From Microvenator marinus (lineage in GTDB: Bacteria > Myxococcota_A > Bradymonadia > Bradymonadales > Bradymonadaceae), in NCBI RefSeq assembly GCF_007993755.1, contig NZ_CP042467.1, positions 5,232,001-5,296,000 of the forward strand: a stretch of 64,000 nt of DNA. The letters are read 5' to 3'. The translations under genes and the position numbers were made by a program. Numbering within the stretch: position 1 is the stretch's first letter; the number at the start of each line of letters is the position of its first letter. Below, one piece after another: positions 1-7,822 of this stretch. The notes beneath the pieces are model-generated. The model ran no database searches and had not been told where the DNA came from. It saw nothing but the letters and a program-made list of their open reading frames with translations.

Positions 1-706
1 GACCGCTCGGATCGACGCTTAGATTCAGATCAAAACGGTCGAACTCGAGAGCGTCTCGGTCCCGAGCCGCTTCAATTCTGGCCAGGGCCACGGCCTTGAG
101 CTCCCTCAAAGAGTCCGCCCATGGCTCCGAATCCCACGCGTGGCCGTCGTCTTGGTCCAGGAAGCGTTGAACCCCGTCGTACGATAGCTTCGCCTTCGAG
201 TGGATTCTCGCCCGTTTAACCTCAACACTTCCCACGTGACCTGTGTCATCCACATCGATCTCAAAGACCAACGCACGGCGATCGACCTTTGGATTCAGCG
301 AAATCAAGCCTTCGGAGAGCTCAAAAGGCAGCATCGGAATCACACGATCAGGTAGATAGAGGCTGGTGCCTCTCCGCAGTGCCTCTTCCCAGATGGCGGT
401 GCCTGGCCGCACGTAGAACGACGCGTCTGCCAACGCGTAGAACACGCGCCAGCCGTTGACCAGACGTTCTACAAAGAGCGCTTGGTCGAGGTCGCGCGTG
501 TCCTCGTTGTCGATCGTCACGAAGGCCATCTCCCTCATGTCTCCGAGCGTTGGGTCGTCGATTCCATGGTGACTCAGAAGGTGCTGCACTTCTGCCATCA
601 CCTCGGGAGTGAAATCTGTGTAAGGCACACTCCTCGCTACGAGGGCGTCGATAGATTCGCGAGCATTTTCATTCATAAGCACCGTGATAGCCGATTTGAC
701 GATCAT
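1..706 (-). CDS. RNB-domain exoribonuclease (RNase II/R family), 3' end outside window
   Basis: Read on the minus strand, this open frame runs off the left edge, so only the first ~225-235 codons are visible. It is too incomplete to be a closed ORF here. The protein carries the start of an RNB catalytic domain: FVTIDNEDTRDLDQAL holds the Asp cluster that binds the catalytic Mg2+, followed by YALADASFYV and LPFELSEGLISLNP, all typical of RNase II/R 3'-5' exoribonucleases. No cold-shock domain precedes the RNB domain in the visible part, unlike classical RNase R; shorter stand-alone RNB proteins with this layout are known. The start is uncertain: ATG at 706 or in-frame ATG at 676, neither with a good Shine-Dalgarno. 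It is divergent from the lipoprotein gene at 768. The family assignment is firm; the exact substrate is not known. Confidence 0.85.
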   Translation of the reverse strand, partial: MIVKSAITVLMNENARESIDALVARSVPYTDFTPEVMAEVQHLLSHHGIDDPTLGDMREMAFVTIDNEDTRDLDQALFVERLVNGWRVFYALADASFYVRPGTAIWEEALRRGTSLYLPDRVIPMLPFELSEGLISLNPKVDRRALVFEIDVDDTGHVGSVEVKRARIHSKAKLSYDGVQRFLDQDDGHAWDSEPWADSLRELKAVALARIEAARDRDALEFDRFDLNLSVDPSG

Positions 707-767
707 GGTCGATTCAAGAGAGATCACTCGGTATGATGTTTTGCGAAGACTTCAAAAAGTGAACGTT

Positions 768-2498
768 ATGCGATTGTTTATTTGGCTGATTTTGCTGGTT
801 TTTAGCGGATGTTCGTTTGAGCCGCTTGGAGGCGTGTTGTGCGATTCCGAGGGCCAGCGCGATGGCGCGCGCATCTGCAAAGACGGCGTGTGGACGCCGG
901 TAGACCCCACCACACCCATAGAGGATGCGGGGGATGACTTTTCCCTCGACCAAGATGGTCCAGACCTTGGTTTTGACCAGGGAGATTCGTCAGAAGGCGA
1001 TATGCCCGAATCGGATATGGCCGATTTGCCAGATATGGTCGCGCCAAACGATATGTCGGACATGGAAGACATGACGGACATGGAGGATATGCCGGATAGC
1101 TGTGTTCCGTTCTCGCCCCAGACCCTTTGCCAGTCGCAGGGCCTCAATTGCGGAGACACTCAACTCGTCAACAACTGTGGCGACACGGTTCCGGTGAATT
1201 GCGGGGATTGTGCCGCTCCACTCGAGTGTGGAGCTGGCGGAACCCCAAATGTGTGCGCCTGTGTAGGGGCCAGCGACACCGAGCTCTGTGACGAAGCAGC
1301 GGCCGAATGTGGCTCGATTACGGTGCTCGACGATACTTGCGGAGAAACCCGTCAGGTCAATTGTGGAGATTGCGCTGGCCTTGAGACGTGCGGCGGAGGC
1401 GGGACCCCGAACTCGTGTGGCTGCACGGAAGAACCCGCAGACTTTTGCCAGCGGCTAGGTAAGAATTGCGGCAACGTCACCGATTTTGACGCATGTGGCA
1501 TCATCAGAACTTACGATTGTGGCGTGTGCCTCGGCCAAGAGTCGTGCGGTGCTGAAACGCCAAATGTCTGTGCTTGCGATGCCGAAATCATCTGTGAGGC
1601 CTCCGGGGCTCAATGCGGGACTGTGAGCGCCACCGGGTGTTCCAACTTCAACACGGTCAATTGTGGCTCCTGCACAGGCGGCACCTGTAACAACCAACAA
1701 TGCCTTTGTCCTTCGGGATTCGAGGCGAGCGGGGGAGAGTGTCAGGATATCGATGAATGTACGCTGGGAACGAACACATGCGACGCCAACGCGATCTGCA
1801 CCAACACGCCGGGTTCGTTTGAATGCGCATGTGCGCCAGGTTTTGCGGGCGACGGCATCAATTGCGAGCGGGTCTTCCCGACCGTGATAGGCACCTGGGA
1901 CGGCGTCTCAAATGATGAGCAGGTGAGGGTAGAAAATGTGGGCTCCAATACCTCGGGCGACGCATATTTTGTGGTGATCTCATTGGACACATTGACCCGA
2001 ACCGTAGACACAGTGGACGGACTTGGTCTGACCTGGACGCGAATCATCGAGCAGTGCAATGGAACCTCGAATGAGCGCCTCGAAGTCTGGAGCGGGCGTG
2101 GAAACACGATGGGAGGCGATATCGATATCGAGCTCTCTGGGGATCCGTTTGGCGTTGCCGCGTCTGTGGTTCAAGTCGCTAACGTGGCCACTCTTGCGGG
2201 GCAGGCCTCGTCGAGCAGCGCGAATGGAGGGTGTGCCTTCGGTGTGCCAGGGAACTCCTATTCATGGACATACACACCGCAGAGCGCGTCCTCGCTGCTT
2301 CTGGCCGCCACAACAACGCGTGGCGGAGACCACGGACCCGGTACCGGATGGACTGAGATTCAAGAGGTCGGAACTCAAAACACCAGGCACGGCATCATGA
2401 CGCAAGAGAACATCTCCACAGCCGATGTCACCGTGAGCGGAACTCTCTCGCAGTGGCGCAATTGGGCGTCGATGGTGCTCGAGCTTCGAGGGCCTTAG
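768..2498 (+). CDS. Cys-rich lipoprotein with Asp-Met linker and EGF-like domain (paralogue 1)
   Basis: I start at ATG 768 because it opens a classic lipoprotein signal (MRLFIWLILLVFSGC, lipobox Cys at residue 15); an upstream in-frame ATG at 684 adds a non-signal leader. Order: signal; a linker rich in Asp-Met pairs (DMSDMEDMTDMEDM, DNA about 1000-1100); four or more Cys-rich modules of about 45 residues with CG-containing motifs such as NCGDTVPVNCGDC; one calcium-binding EGF-like domain (begins DIDEC, near 1747-1866); then a ~200-residue beta-rich C-terminal domain with VWSGRG and GDPFGVAASV. It should sit on the outer or cell surface. The next gene is a paralogue with the same domain order. 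The role is unknown; adhesion or surface recognition is an inference from the EGF domain. Confidence 0.85.
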   Translation: MRLFIWLILLVFSGCSFEPLGGVLCDSEGQRDGARICKDGVWTPVDPTTPIEDAGDDFSLDQDGPDLGFDQGDSSEGDMPESDMADLPDMVAPNDMSDMEDMTDMEDMPDSCVPFSPQTLCQSQGLNCGDTQLVNNCGDTVPVNCGDCAAPLECGAGGTPNVCACVGASDTELCDEAAAECGSITVLDDTCGETRQVNCGDCAGLETCGGGGTPNSCGCTEEPADFCQRLGKNCGNVTDFDACGIIRTYDCGVCLGQESCGAETPNVCACDAEIICEASGAQCGTVSATGCSNFNTVNCGSCTGGTCNNQQCLCPSGFEASGGECQDIDECTLGTNTCDANAICTNTPGSFECACAPGFAGDGINCERVFPTVIGTWDGVSNDEQVRVENVGSNTSGDAYFVVISLDTLTRTVDTVDGLGLTWTRIIEQCNGTSNERLEVWSGRGNTMGGDIDIELSGDPFGVAASVVQVANVATLAGQASSSSANGGCAFGVPGNSYSWTYTPQSASSLLLAATTTRGGDHGPGTGWTEIQEVGTQNTRHGIMTQENISTADVTVSGTLSQWRNWASMVLELRGP

Positions 2499-2590
2499 TC
2501 GGGTGCGTAAGCATTTTGTATTCAAGAGATCCCTGCTAGGATGTTGGCAAGCTGAGCTCCAAAAGAACTATCTACTTAAGGTCGAACCCC

Positions 2591-4276
2591 ATGAAGCGTG
2601 TTTTATACCTCTTGGCCACCATTACCCTCGGTGCGTGTTCATTTGATACCCCTGCCGGGATCACCTGTGACTCTGAGGGTGAGGTCGTCAATGGCCGAAT
2701 TTGTCAGGACGGACTTTGGATTCGAACGGATGAGCCGGACATGGCTACCGACGGCGATGTCACGACTGACCAAGATGTCCCCGACCAAGAGATTCCAGAT
2801 CAAGGGCAACCAGACCAGTCCGAGGATATGCCGGATTTGTGTGTTCCGGAGACCCAAGAGGAGCTTTGCGGGCGCCTGGAGTTCAATTGTGGCGAAACCA
2901 CGGCCGAGAACAACTGTGGAGAGACGGTACCCATCGACTGTGGAACCTGCGATGACCCGTTGGTCTGCGGTATCAACTCGCCCAACGTTTGCGGGTGTTC
3001 GGGCACCGACGAGGCAGCACTTTGTGCTACGGCAGGCGCCGAATGCGGAATGATCGAGGTGATGGACCCGAATTGCGGCGTCATGCGCATGATTAGCTGT
3101 GGACCTTGCGAAGACCCAGAGTCCTGCGGTGCGGCAGGGCAGAACAACCAATGTGCGTGTGTCTCCGAATCGCAAGAGGAGTTCTGTACACGGCTCGGGG
3201 CAGCGTGCGGGTCCGTGACCGCGATGGATAACTGCAACATCCAGCGAACCTACAATTGTGGCGACTGCACTGACCCTACAACGTGTGGCGGTGGTGGAAC
3301 TCCAAATCAGTGTGGTTGTAGCGAAGCCACGATTTGTGACGAACTCGGCTACGAATGTGGAACTCGTGATATCTCGCTTCTTTGTCCAAATCTGACCAAT
3401 GACGTCGCCTGTGGGTCATGCGGAGCAAATGGCAACTGCGACGCCGGAAACCTTTGCGTCTGCGACACTGGCTACACCTTCCAAAACGATAGCTGCCAAG
3501 ACATCAACGAGTGCTCGACCAATAATGGCGGGTGTGATGCCAACGCAACCTGCGCCAACACCGACGGCAGCTTTATGTGTTCGTGTAACGCAGGCTTCAC
3601 CGGAGATGGGTTTACGTGTAACCCTACCGCCCCCACGATCACTCAAACGGTGGAAGGTAGTTCTGCGTTGAACGACTCCGTGACCACGGGGAGTATGACC
3701 AACAACTCCGATCCCGCACTCTTCTTGGCATTCATCTCCATTGCGACGGATTCACGCGAGGTCACAGGTGTGCAGGGACTTGGTCTAACATGGTCTCAGG
3801 TTGGGGAGATTTGTAGCCGCCATGACCAGCAAACACTCGCCCTTTGGAGTGCACGCGGTGTCGCACAAACGGGCACCGTCACGGCAAATCTAAGCGATGA
3901 CCCTTTTGCGTCCACGATCACGGTCGTAAGAGTTGACGGAGGAGATCAAACCCCCGGGTCGGCAGGTGTTATTTTGCGGAATCAGAACGGAACAAATTGC
4001 GGAGGCGGGAACAATCCTGAATCTACCTATTCCTTTGATGTAACTTCCCCAGATGCAAATGCTTTGGCGGTCTCAGTTACATCATCACTTGGCGTTTCTC
4101 ACACTCCAGGTAGTGGGTGGACCGCACATTCGGACGTCACATCCTTCAGTTCGCGATCATCTGCACAGGCCGTGATGACTCGCACCACCGATGCCTCCGG
4201 TACGACAACCGTTTCCGGTAGTTTTGGACGTTCTACTCTTTGGGCCAACATCACCGTATTGGTTCCCCGCCCTTAG
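2591..4276 (+). CDS. Cys-rich lipoprotein with EGF-like domain (paralogue 2)
   Basis: 561 residues. It starts MKRVLYLLATITLGAC, a lipoprotein signal with the lipobox Cys at 16, and then CSFDTPAGITCDSEG, which parallels CSFEPLGGVLCDSEG in the upstream gene. Order: signal; a short Asp/Gln/Pro-rich linker (DQDVPDQEIPDQGQPDQ); Cys-rich modules with NCGETVPIDCGTC-type motifs; one EGF-like domain (DINECSTNNGGCDANATC, about 3502-3625); and the same C-terminal beta-rich domain (LWSARG, DDPFASTITVVRVDG). The linker uses Asp-Gln where paralogue 1 uses Asp-Met, so the linkers have diverged faster than the domains. The gap to paralogue 1 is about 90 bp. It is convergent with the DUF1499 gene, only 7 bp away. 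Function unknown. Confidence 0.87.
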   Translation: MKRVLYLLATITLGACSFDTPAGITCDSEGEVVNGRICQDGLWIRTDEPDMATDGDVTTDQDVPDQEIPDQGQPDQSEDMPDLCVPETQEELCGRLEFNCGETTAENNCGETVPIDCGTCDDPLVCGINSPNVCGCSGTDEAALCATAGAECGMIEVMDPNCGVMRMISCGPCEDPESCGAAGQNNQCACVSESQEEFCTRLGAACGSVTAMDNCNIQRTYNCGDCTDPTTCGGGGTPNQCGCSEATICDELGYECGTRDISLLCPNLTNDVACGSCGANGNCDAGNLCVCDTGYTFQNDSCQDINECSTNNGGCDANATCANTDGSFMCSCNAGFTGDGFTCNPTAPTITQTVEGSSALNDSVTTGSMTNNSDPALFLAFISIATDSREVTGVQGLGLTWSQVGEICSRHDQQTLALWSARGVAQTGTVTANLSDDPFASTITVVRVDGGDQTPGSAGVILRNQNGTNCGGGNNPESTYSFDVTSPDANALAVSVTSSLGVSHTPGSGWTAHSDVTSFSSRSSAQAVMTRTTDASGTTTVSGSFGRSTLWANITVLVPRP

Positions 4277-4283
4277 TTTGTGG

Positions 4284-4745
4284 TTATTCAGCCTTAGAAG
4301 GGTCGAATTTCAGGGCGCCGATTCGCTCGTCAACGGCCCCGAAAAACTCTTTGATATTGCGTGCGTTCTGCCCAAAATCACCGCGCCCGACGCGCGAGGT
4401 GCTCCGCACACGAATCTGCGTGGCAAAGTCAGTGACTGGCTCCACGTAGATCAGGACATCGTCCACGAAGCCAAGCCTTGTGCTTCGTTCCGCGACAATC
4501 TGATAAGTCTGGGCGTCCGTTGAGACAACTTTCCAATTCTCCATCGACTTGACCGCCCCAAGCGATTCTTCATAAACGCGCAAAGGCTCCGCGTTGTAAA
4601 ACTGAGGCAGGATGTCGGGATACTCAGGCGTGGCGCCGGTTTCAACATCGTTGATGACGGGCCAAATCGTGGCTGTCACCAGCACTCCGGTAATCAGAAT
4701 GCCAACAATCAACGCCACCGTTATCAGAACTTTTGATTTCACCAT
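4284..4745 (-). CDS. DUF1499 family protein, membrane-anchored
   Basis: 153 residues. One N-terminal membrane segment (KVLITVALIVGILITGVLVTA) is followed by a domain that reads like DUF1499: WKVVSTDAQTYQIVAE, TRLGFVDDVLIYVEP, and TQIRVRSTSRVGRGDFGQN with an NARNI segment near the end. DUF1499 proteins are widespread, usually exported or membrane-bound, with no established biochemical role. Its ATG immediately follows the stop of the upstream secretion-type ATPase gene (4746), so the two are probably co-transcribed and translationally coupled. Confidence 0.75.
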   Translation of the reverse strand: MVKSKVLITVALIVGILITGVLVTATIWPVINDVETGATPEYPDILPQFYNAEPLRVYEESLGAVKSMENWKVVSTDAQTYQIVAERSTRLGFVDDVLIYVEPVTDFATQIRVRSTSRVGRGDFGQNARNIKEFFGAVDERIGALKFDPSKAE

Positions 4746-6536
4746 CTATCCTTCGAAGGTCACAGCCATCACTTCTTCAAACGTGGTAACGCCCTGAGCC
4801 ATACGCTTGATCGCCGATTCTCGCAACGACATCATGCCGTTTGCACGCGCCGCCCTGCGGATATCCGGGGCGCTCGCCCGTGCCCCGACAAGCTTACGAA
4901 TGGTGTCATCCACACTCATCAGCTCGAAGAGGCCAACGCGGCCAAAATAGCCGGTGGATCGACATTTCACACATCCTTCCCCGTAGAACACGGGAAGCTT
5001 CTGATCTGTTCCCGGCGGTAACTTGATGTCCAGAAGGTCGATTTGCTCGCGCGTCAGAAAAGTGGACGTCTTACACCCTGAACAAATCCGGCGAACAAGC
5101 CGTTGAGCCATCGTTCCCACAAGCGTAGAGGCTAACAAGAACGGCTCAACTCCGAGCTCGATCAGACGGGTCACCGTGGCAGCTGTGTCGTTGGTGTGCA
5201 TCGTGGAGAAGACAAGGTGCCCTGTGAGAGCCGCCTGAACAGCCATCTGCGCCGTTTCCGTGTCGCGTATCTCGCCCACCATAATGATGTCGGGATCCTG
5301 TCTCAGAATCGTTCTGAGGGCCGCCGCGAAGGTCACATCGATGCGCCTTTGAACGAGCACCTGATTGAACTCCTCATAAATCATCTCGATGGGGTCCTCG
5401 ACGGTCGTGATGTTGACGTCGGGGCCAGCCAACTCCTTGAGGGTGGAGTAGAGCGTCGTGGTCTTTCCGCTTCCCGTAGGTCCAGTCACGAGCACCAGAC
5501 CAGTAGGTCGAGATATGAACTTTCGCCAGATCGTAAGGTCTTCTTTGTAGAATCCAACCGTATCCAAACTCTGAATCAACGCCTGAGGATCAAAGACACG
5601 AATGACCACTTTTTCGCCAAAAGCCACCGGAAGGGTAGATACGCGTAGTTCAACCTCGCGATGGTCTCGCTGAGTCTTTATGCGCCCGTCCTGTGGTCGG
5701 CGCTTTTCCGCGATGTCCATCCTCGAGAGCATTTTCAGCCTTGAAACAAAGGCTGGGTGAACCACGCGAGGTAGGGTGTAGATATTGTGGAGCACGCCAT
5801 CGATTCGCAGTCGCACGACAGAGTGTTCGCGTTTCGGCTCGATATGAATATCGCTCGCGCGTTGGTCGAGTGCGTAGTGCAAGAGGTACTCAACCGCGTT
5901 GACCACCGGCTTGTCGGTCGCCTCGATCTCTCCAACATTGGTCAGTTTGACCAACTGTTCCAAGTTTCCGACGTTGAGCCCGCTCGTCGCACCCTCTGCC
6001 GCGGCCGAGATGGACGTTCGAAAGCCGTAAACCTCAGTGATGATGCGCTGAATATCCGAGCGTGCACTGACCACGATTTGCACGGGTGCACGCACCACAT
6101 CTTTGAGCTGCTGTATCAGCACCTCGTCGTACGGATTCTCAACGGCGATGACCACTTTGCCGTCGTCTTTTCGCAGCGGAACGCAGGTATGGCGCCGCGC
6201 GAAAGGGCGCGTCATGGTTTCGGCGATTAGGTCGGCGTTGAGCTTGAGCGGGTCCGGTTTGACCCAGGGAACGTTCGCGTCTTCGGCGATGAGCGTCATT
6301 ACGAGGTCTTCGTCCAAGACCTTGCCATCAGCCGTCACAAACTCGTAGGAGGTCAGAATCTCAACCGGGCTGACCTCAAACTGGCTCGAACGGCGATTTT
6401 GAACGCCTGCTCGCTCCTTGAGGAGCGTGGCGCGCACGGCGGCTTCCGTATGGCGTATCTGCTTGATTTGCTCGGCATTCAACATGCCGCGTTTCTCAAG
6501 AAGCCCAAGCAAATATGTCACTGAAAAGTCGATCAC
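4746..6536 (-). CDS. GspE/PilB-family secretion or pilus assembly ATPase
   Basis: 596 residues. An N-terminal MshEN-like region (about 60-170) precedes the hexameric ATPase core. Walker A GPTGSGKT is at about 352-359, the Asp box TTVEDPIE near 378, Walker B PDIIMVGEIRD near 415, and the His box GHLVFSTMHTND near 439. A tetracysteine zinc element (CSGC near 485, CVKC near 522) is as in GspE and PilB. Such ATPases power type II secretion or type IV pilus extension from the cytoplasmic face. No gspF, gspG, pilC, pilT or pilin gene is near, so it is an orphan and its partner machine must be encoded elsewhere. The downstream DUF1499 gene abuts it. GspE versus PilB cannot be decided by eye. Confidence 0.93.
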   Translation of the reverse strand: MIDFSVTYLLGLLEKRGMLNAEQIKQIRHTEAAVRATLLKERAGVQNRRSSQFEVSPVEILTSYEFVTADGKVLDEDLVMTLIAEDANVPWVKPDPLKLNADLIAETMTRPFARRHTCVPLRKDDGKVVIAVENPYDEVLIQQLKDVVRAPVQIVVSARSDIQRIITEVYGFRTSISAAAEGATSGLNVGNLEQLVKLTNVGEIEATDKPVVNAVEYLLHYALDQRASDIHIEPKREHSVVRLRIDGVLHNIYTLPRVVHPAFVSRLKMLSRMDIAEKRRPQDGRIKTQRDHREVELRVSTLPVAFGEKVVIRVFDPQALIQSLDTVGFYKEDLTIWRKFISRPTGLVLVTGPTGSGKTTTLYSTLKELAGPDVNITTVEDPIEMIYEEFNQVLVQRRIDVTFAAALRTILRQDPDIIMVGEIRDTETAQMAVQAALTGHLVFSTMHTNDTAATVTRLIELGVEPFLLASTLVGTMAQRLVRRICSGCKTSTFLTREQIDLLDIKLPPGTDQKLPVFYGEGCVKCRSTGYFGRVGLFELMSVDDTIRKLVGARASAPDIRRAARANGMMSLRESAIKRMAQGVTTFEEVMAVTFEG

Positions 6537-6645
6537 GGCGCACTCTTTGGTCTGTCAACGAGGGCTCTGTCCTCGTTGGAAGGACGTACTATATTCTCTA
6601 ACCTAACAAACCAAGTACGCAATTTCTTAAGAGAGACGGACCAGC

Positions 6646-7305
6646 CTATTTCCTCAAAATGACTTCCATCGGAGACTTCTGAGGAAGCCAGTGATCCATA
6701 CGTTCTGTAGGGCCACTCAACCCCAGGACGATCAGTACAACAACCGCAATCACCACCACCACGAACACCAACCAACCTGGCACAATGCCGGTTTGGGCTC
6801 GAGCTACCAACTCAGAGAATGACTGAGCATAGCCTGGGTGCACGTAGAGCTTGAGGAACCACGCCGCCGTCACCATGAACGAAATAAACCCGTAGTTTCT
6901 GCGAATCCGATATCCGATGGCGTCTTTCATGGAAATCAAAGGCAATGTCGAGCCCAGATCATGCGCCAACCGGGCCAATTCCGCCTCCACCTCGTCTTCA
7001 TCCCATGGATGTTTTGGGTCGAGCTGCGGGGCAACCATCCAATGGTTCATGCGCCGAATCCGGTCGCGCCAGAGGTCGTAGACCTGATAGCGACGCGACT
7101 CCATCACCAAGAAGAACACGTTGAACGCGAATGCCACCAAGAGCATGTAGTGTGGGTGGTTGTCCGTCGCGAAGGCGAAAGAGGTTAGGCCGGCCGTTGT
7201 GACGACAGACCAATTTGTGGTCGCATCCAGGCGCTTTCGCCACACGTCAGCGTGCATGACCGTAGCGCGATAGAAGTGGACGAGTGTGTTATTTGGCTGT
7301 TCCAT
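6646..7305 (-). CDS. DUF2270 family membrane protein
   Basis: About 219 residues from ATG 7305; an in-frame GTG at 7314 is the alternative start. It opens with LVHFYRATVMHADVWRKRLD, then TNWSVVTTAGLTSFAF, MLLVAFAFNVFFLVMESRRY and YDLWRDRIRRMN, the pattern of DUF2270 proteins. Four hydrophobic segments are visible: a pair around residues 30-75, one around residues 140-155 (FMVTAAWFLKLY) and one near the C-terminus (WLVFVVVVIAVVVLIVLGL). Family function is unknown. It stands between the pilus-type ATPase and the cupredoxin gene, each with separate gaps of 70-110 bp, so operon membership is doubtful. Confidence 0.72.
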   Translation of the reverse strand: MEQPNNTLVHFYRATVMHADVWRKRLDATTNWSVVTTAGLTSFAFATDNHPHYMLLVAFAFNVFFLVMESRRYQVYDLWRDRIRRMNHWMVAPQLDPKHPWDEDEVEAELARLAHDLGSTLPLISMKDAIGYRIRRNYGFISFMVTAAWFLKLYVHPGYAQSFSELVARAQTGIVPGWLVFVVVVIAVVVLIVLGLSGPTERMDHWLPQKSPMEVILRK

Positions 7306-7327
7306 GAGATTCACGATCCCAAGAAAT

Positions 7328-7357
7328 GAAAAAAGGGTCTCGAACTTCGAGACCCTT
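7328..7357 (-). terminator. Intrinsic terminator after the cupredoxin gene
   Basis: A 12-bp perfect stem (AAGGGTCTCGAA at 7333-7344 paired with 7346-7357, minimal loop) runs on the minus strand into a run of T residues (A-run 7330-7334 on the plus strand). It lies just past the stop of the cupredoxin-like gene at 7380 and would end that transcript. Confidence 0.85.
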
Positions 7358-7379
7358 CGTTCCTAGCACTTAAACCCGA

Positions 7380-7736
7380 TTACTGCACGATAATCGTTGC
7401 GGTCATTGGGTTCGAGACAAGTCGGTTGGTCACAGCGAACTCACCAGAGGTGGTGAAGGTGTAGCTGAACGACTGGCCTGGCTCGACGATTTCGTCGAGG
7501 TTAAGAGCTGCGATGTTGACGTTGTGGTTCTCAGGATCTTTGTTGTTGAACACAACGGTGGTTCCTGCAGGAATCGTCAGAGTATTTGGGTTGAACTTGT
7601 AGCCAAACATGTTGACGGTCTTGGACTCAGGAGCTGCCTGAGTTTGTTGATCGTCTGGAGCTGGGTCACTACCGCCACAAGCGACAGAGAAAGTAGCAGC
7701 TACAAGAATAAGTCCGAGAGCAAGGTTCTTCATCAT
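7380..7736 (-). CDS. Cupredoxin-fold lipoprotein with incomplete copper site
   Basis: 118 residues from ATG 7736, chosen because GAGGAG lies 7-8 bases upstream and a lipoprotein signal follows (LALGLILVAATFSVAC). The mature part reads like a plastocyanin/azurin-type fold: MFGYKFNPNTLTIPAGTTVVFNNKD, ENHNVNI, then GEFAVTNRLVSNPMTATIIVQ. In copper-binding relatives the last loop carries Cys, His and Met (for example YYCxxHxxM). Here only the first His (ENHN) and the Met (NPM) are visible; the Cys and second His are replaced. It is therefore probably not a type 1 copper electron carrier. It has its own RBS and terminator. Confidence 0.8.
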   Translation of the reverse strand: MMKNLALGLILVAATFSVACGGSDPAPDDQQTQAAPESKTVNMFGYKFNPNTLTIPAGTTVVFNNKDPENHNVNIAALNLDEIVEPGQSFSYTFTTSGEFAVTNRLVSNPMTATIIVQ

Positions 7737-7822
7737 GGATATTCTCCTCAGAAAAGTTGATGAACATAGGTAAACGACAGGGCGCAACATATAACAGATA
7801 ACGCACTTGTCAACGCGCATCG

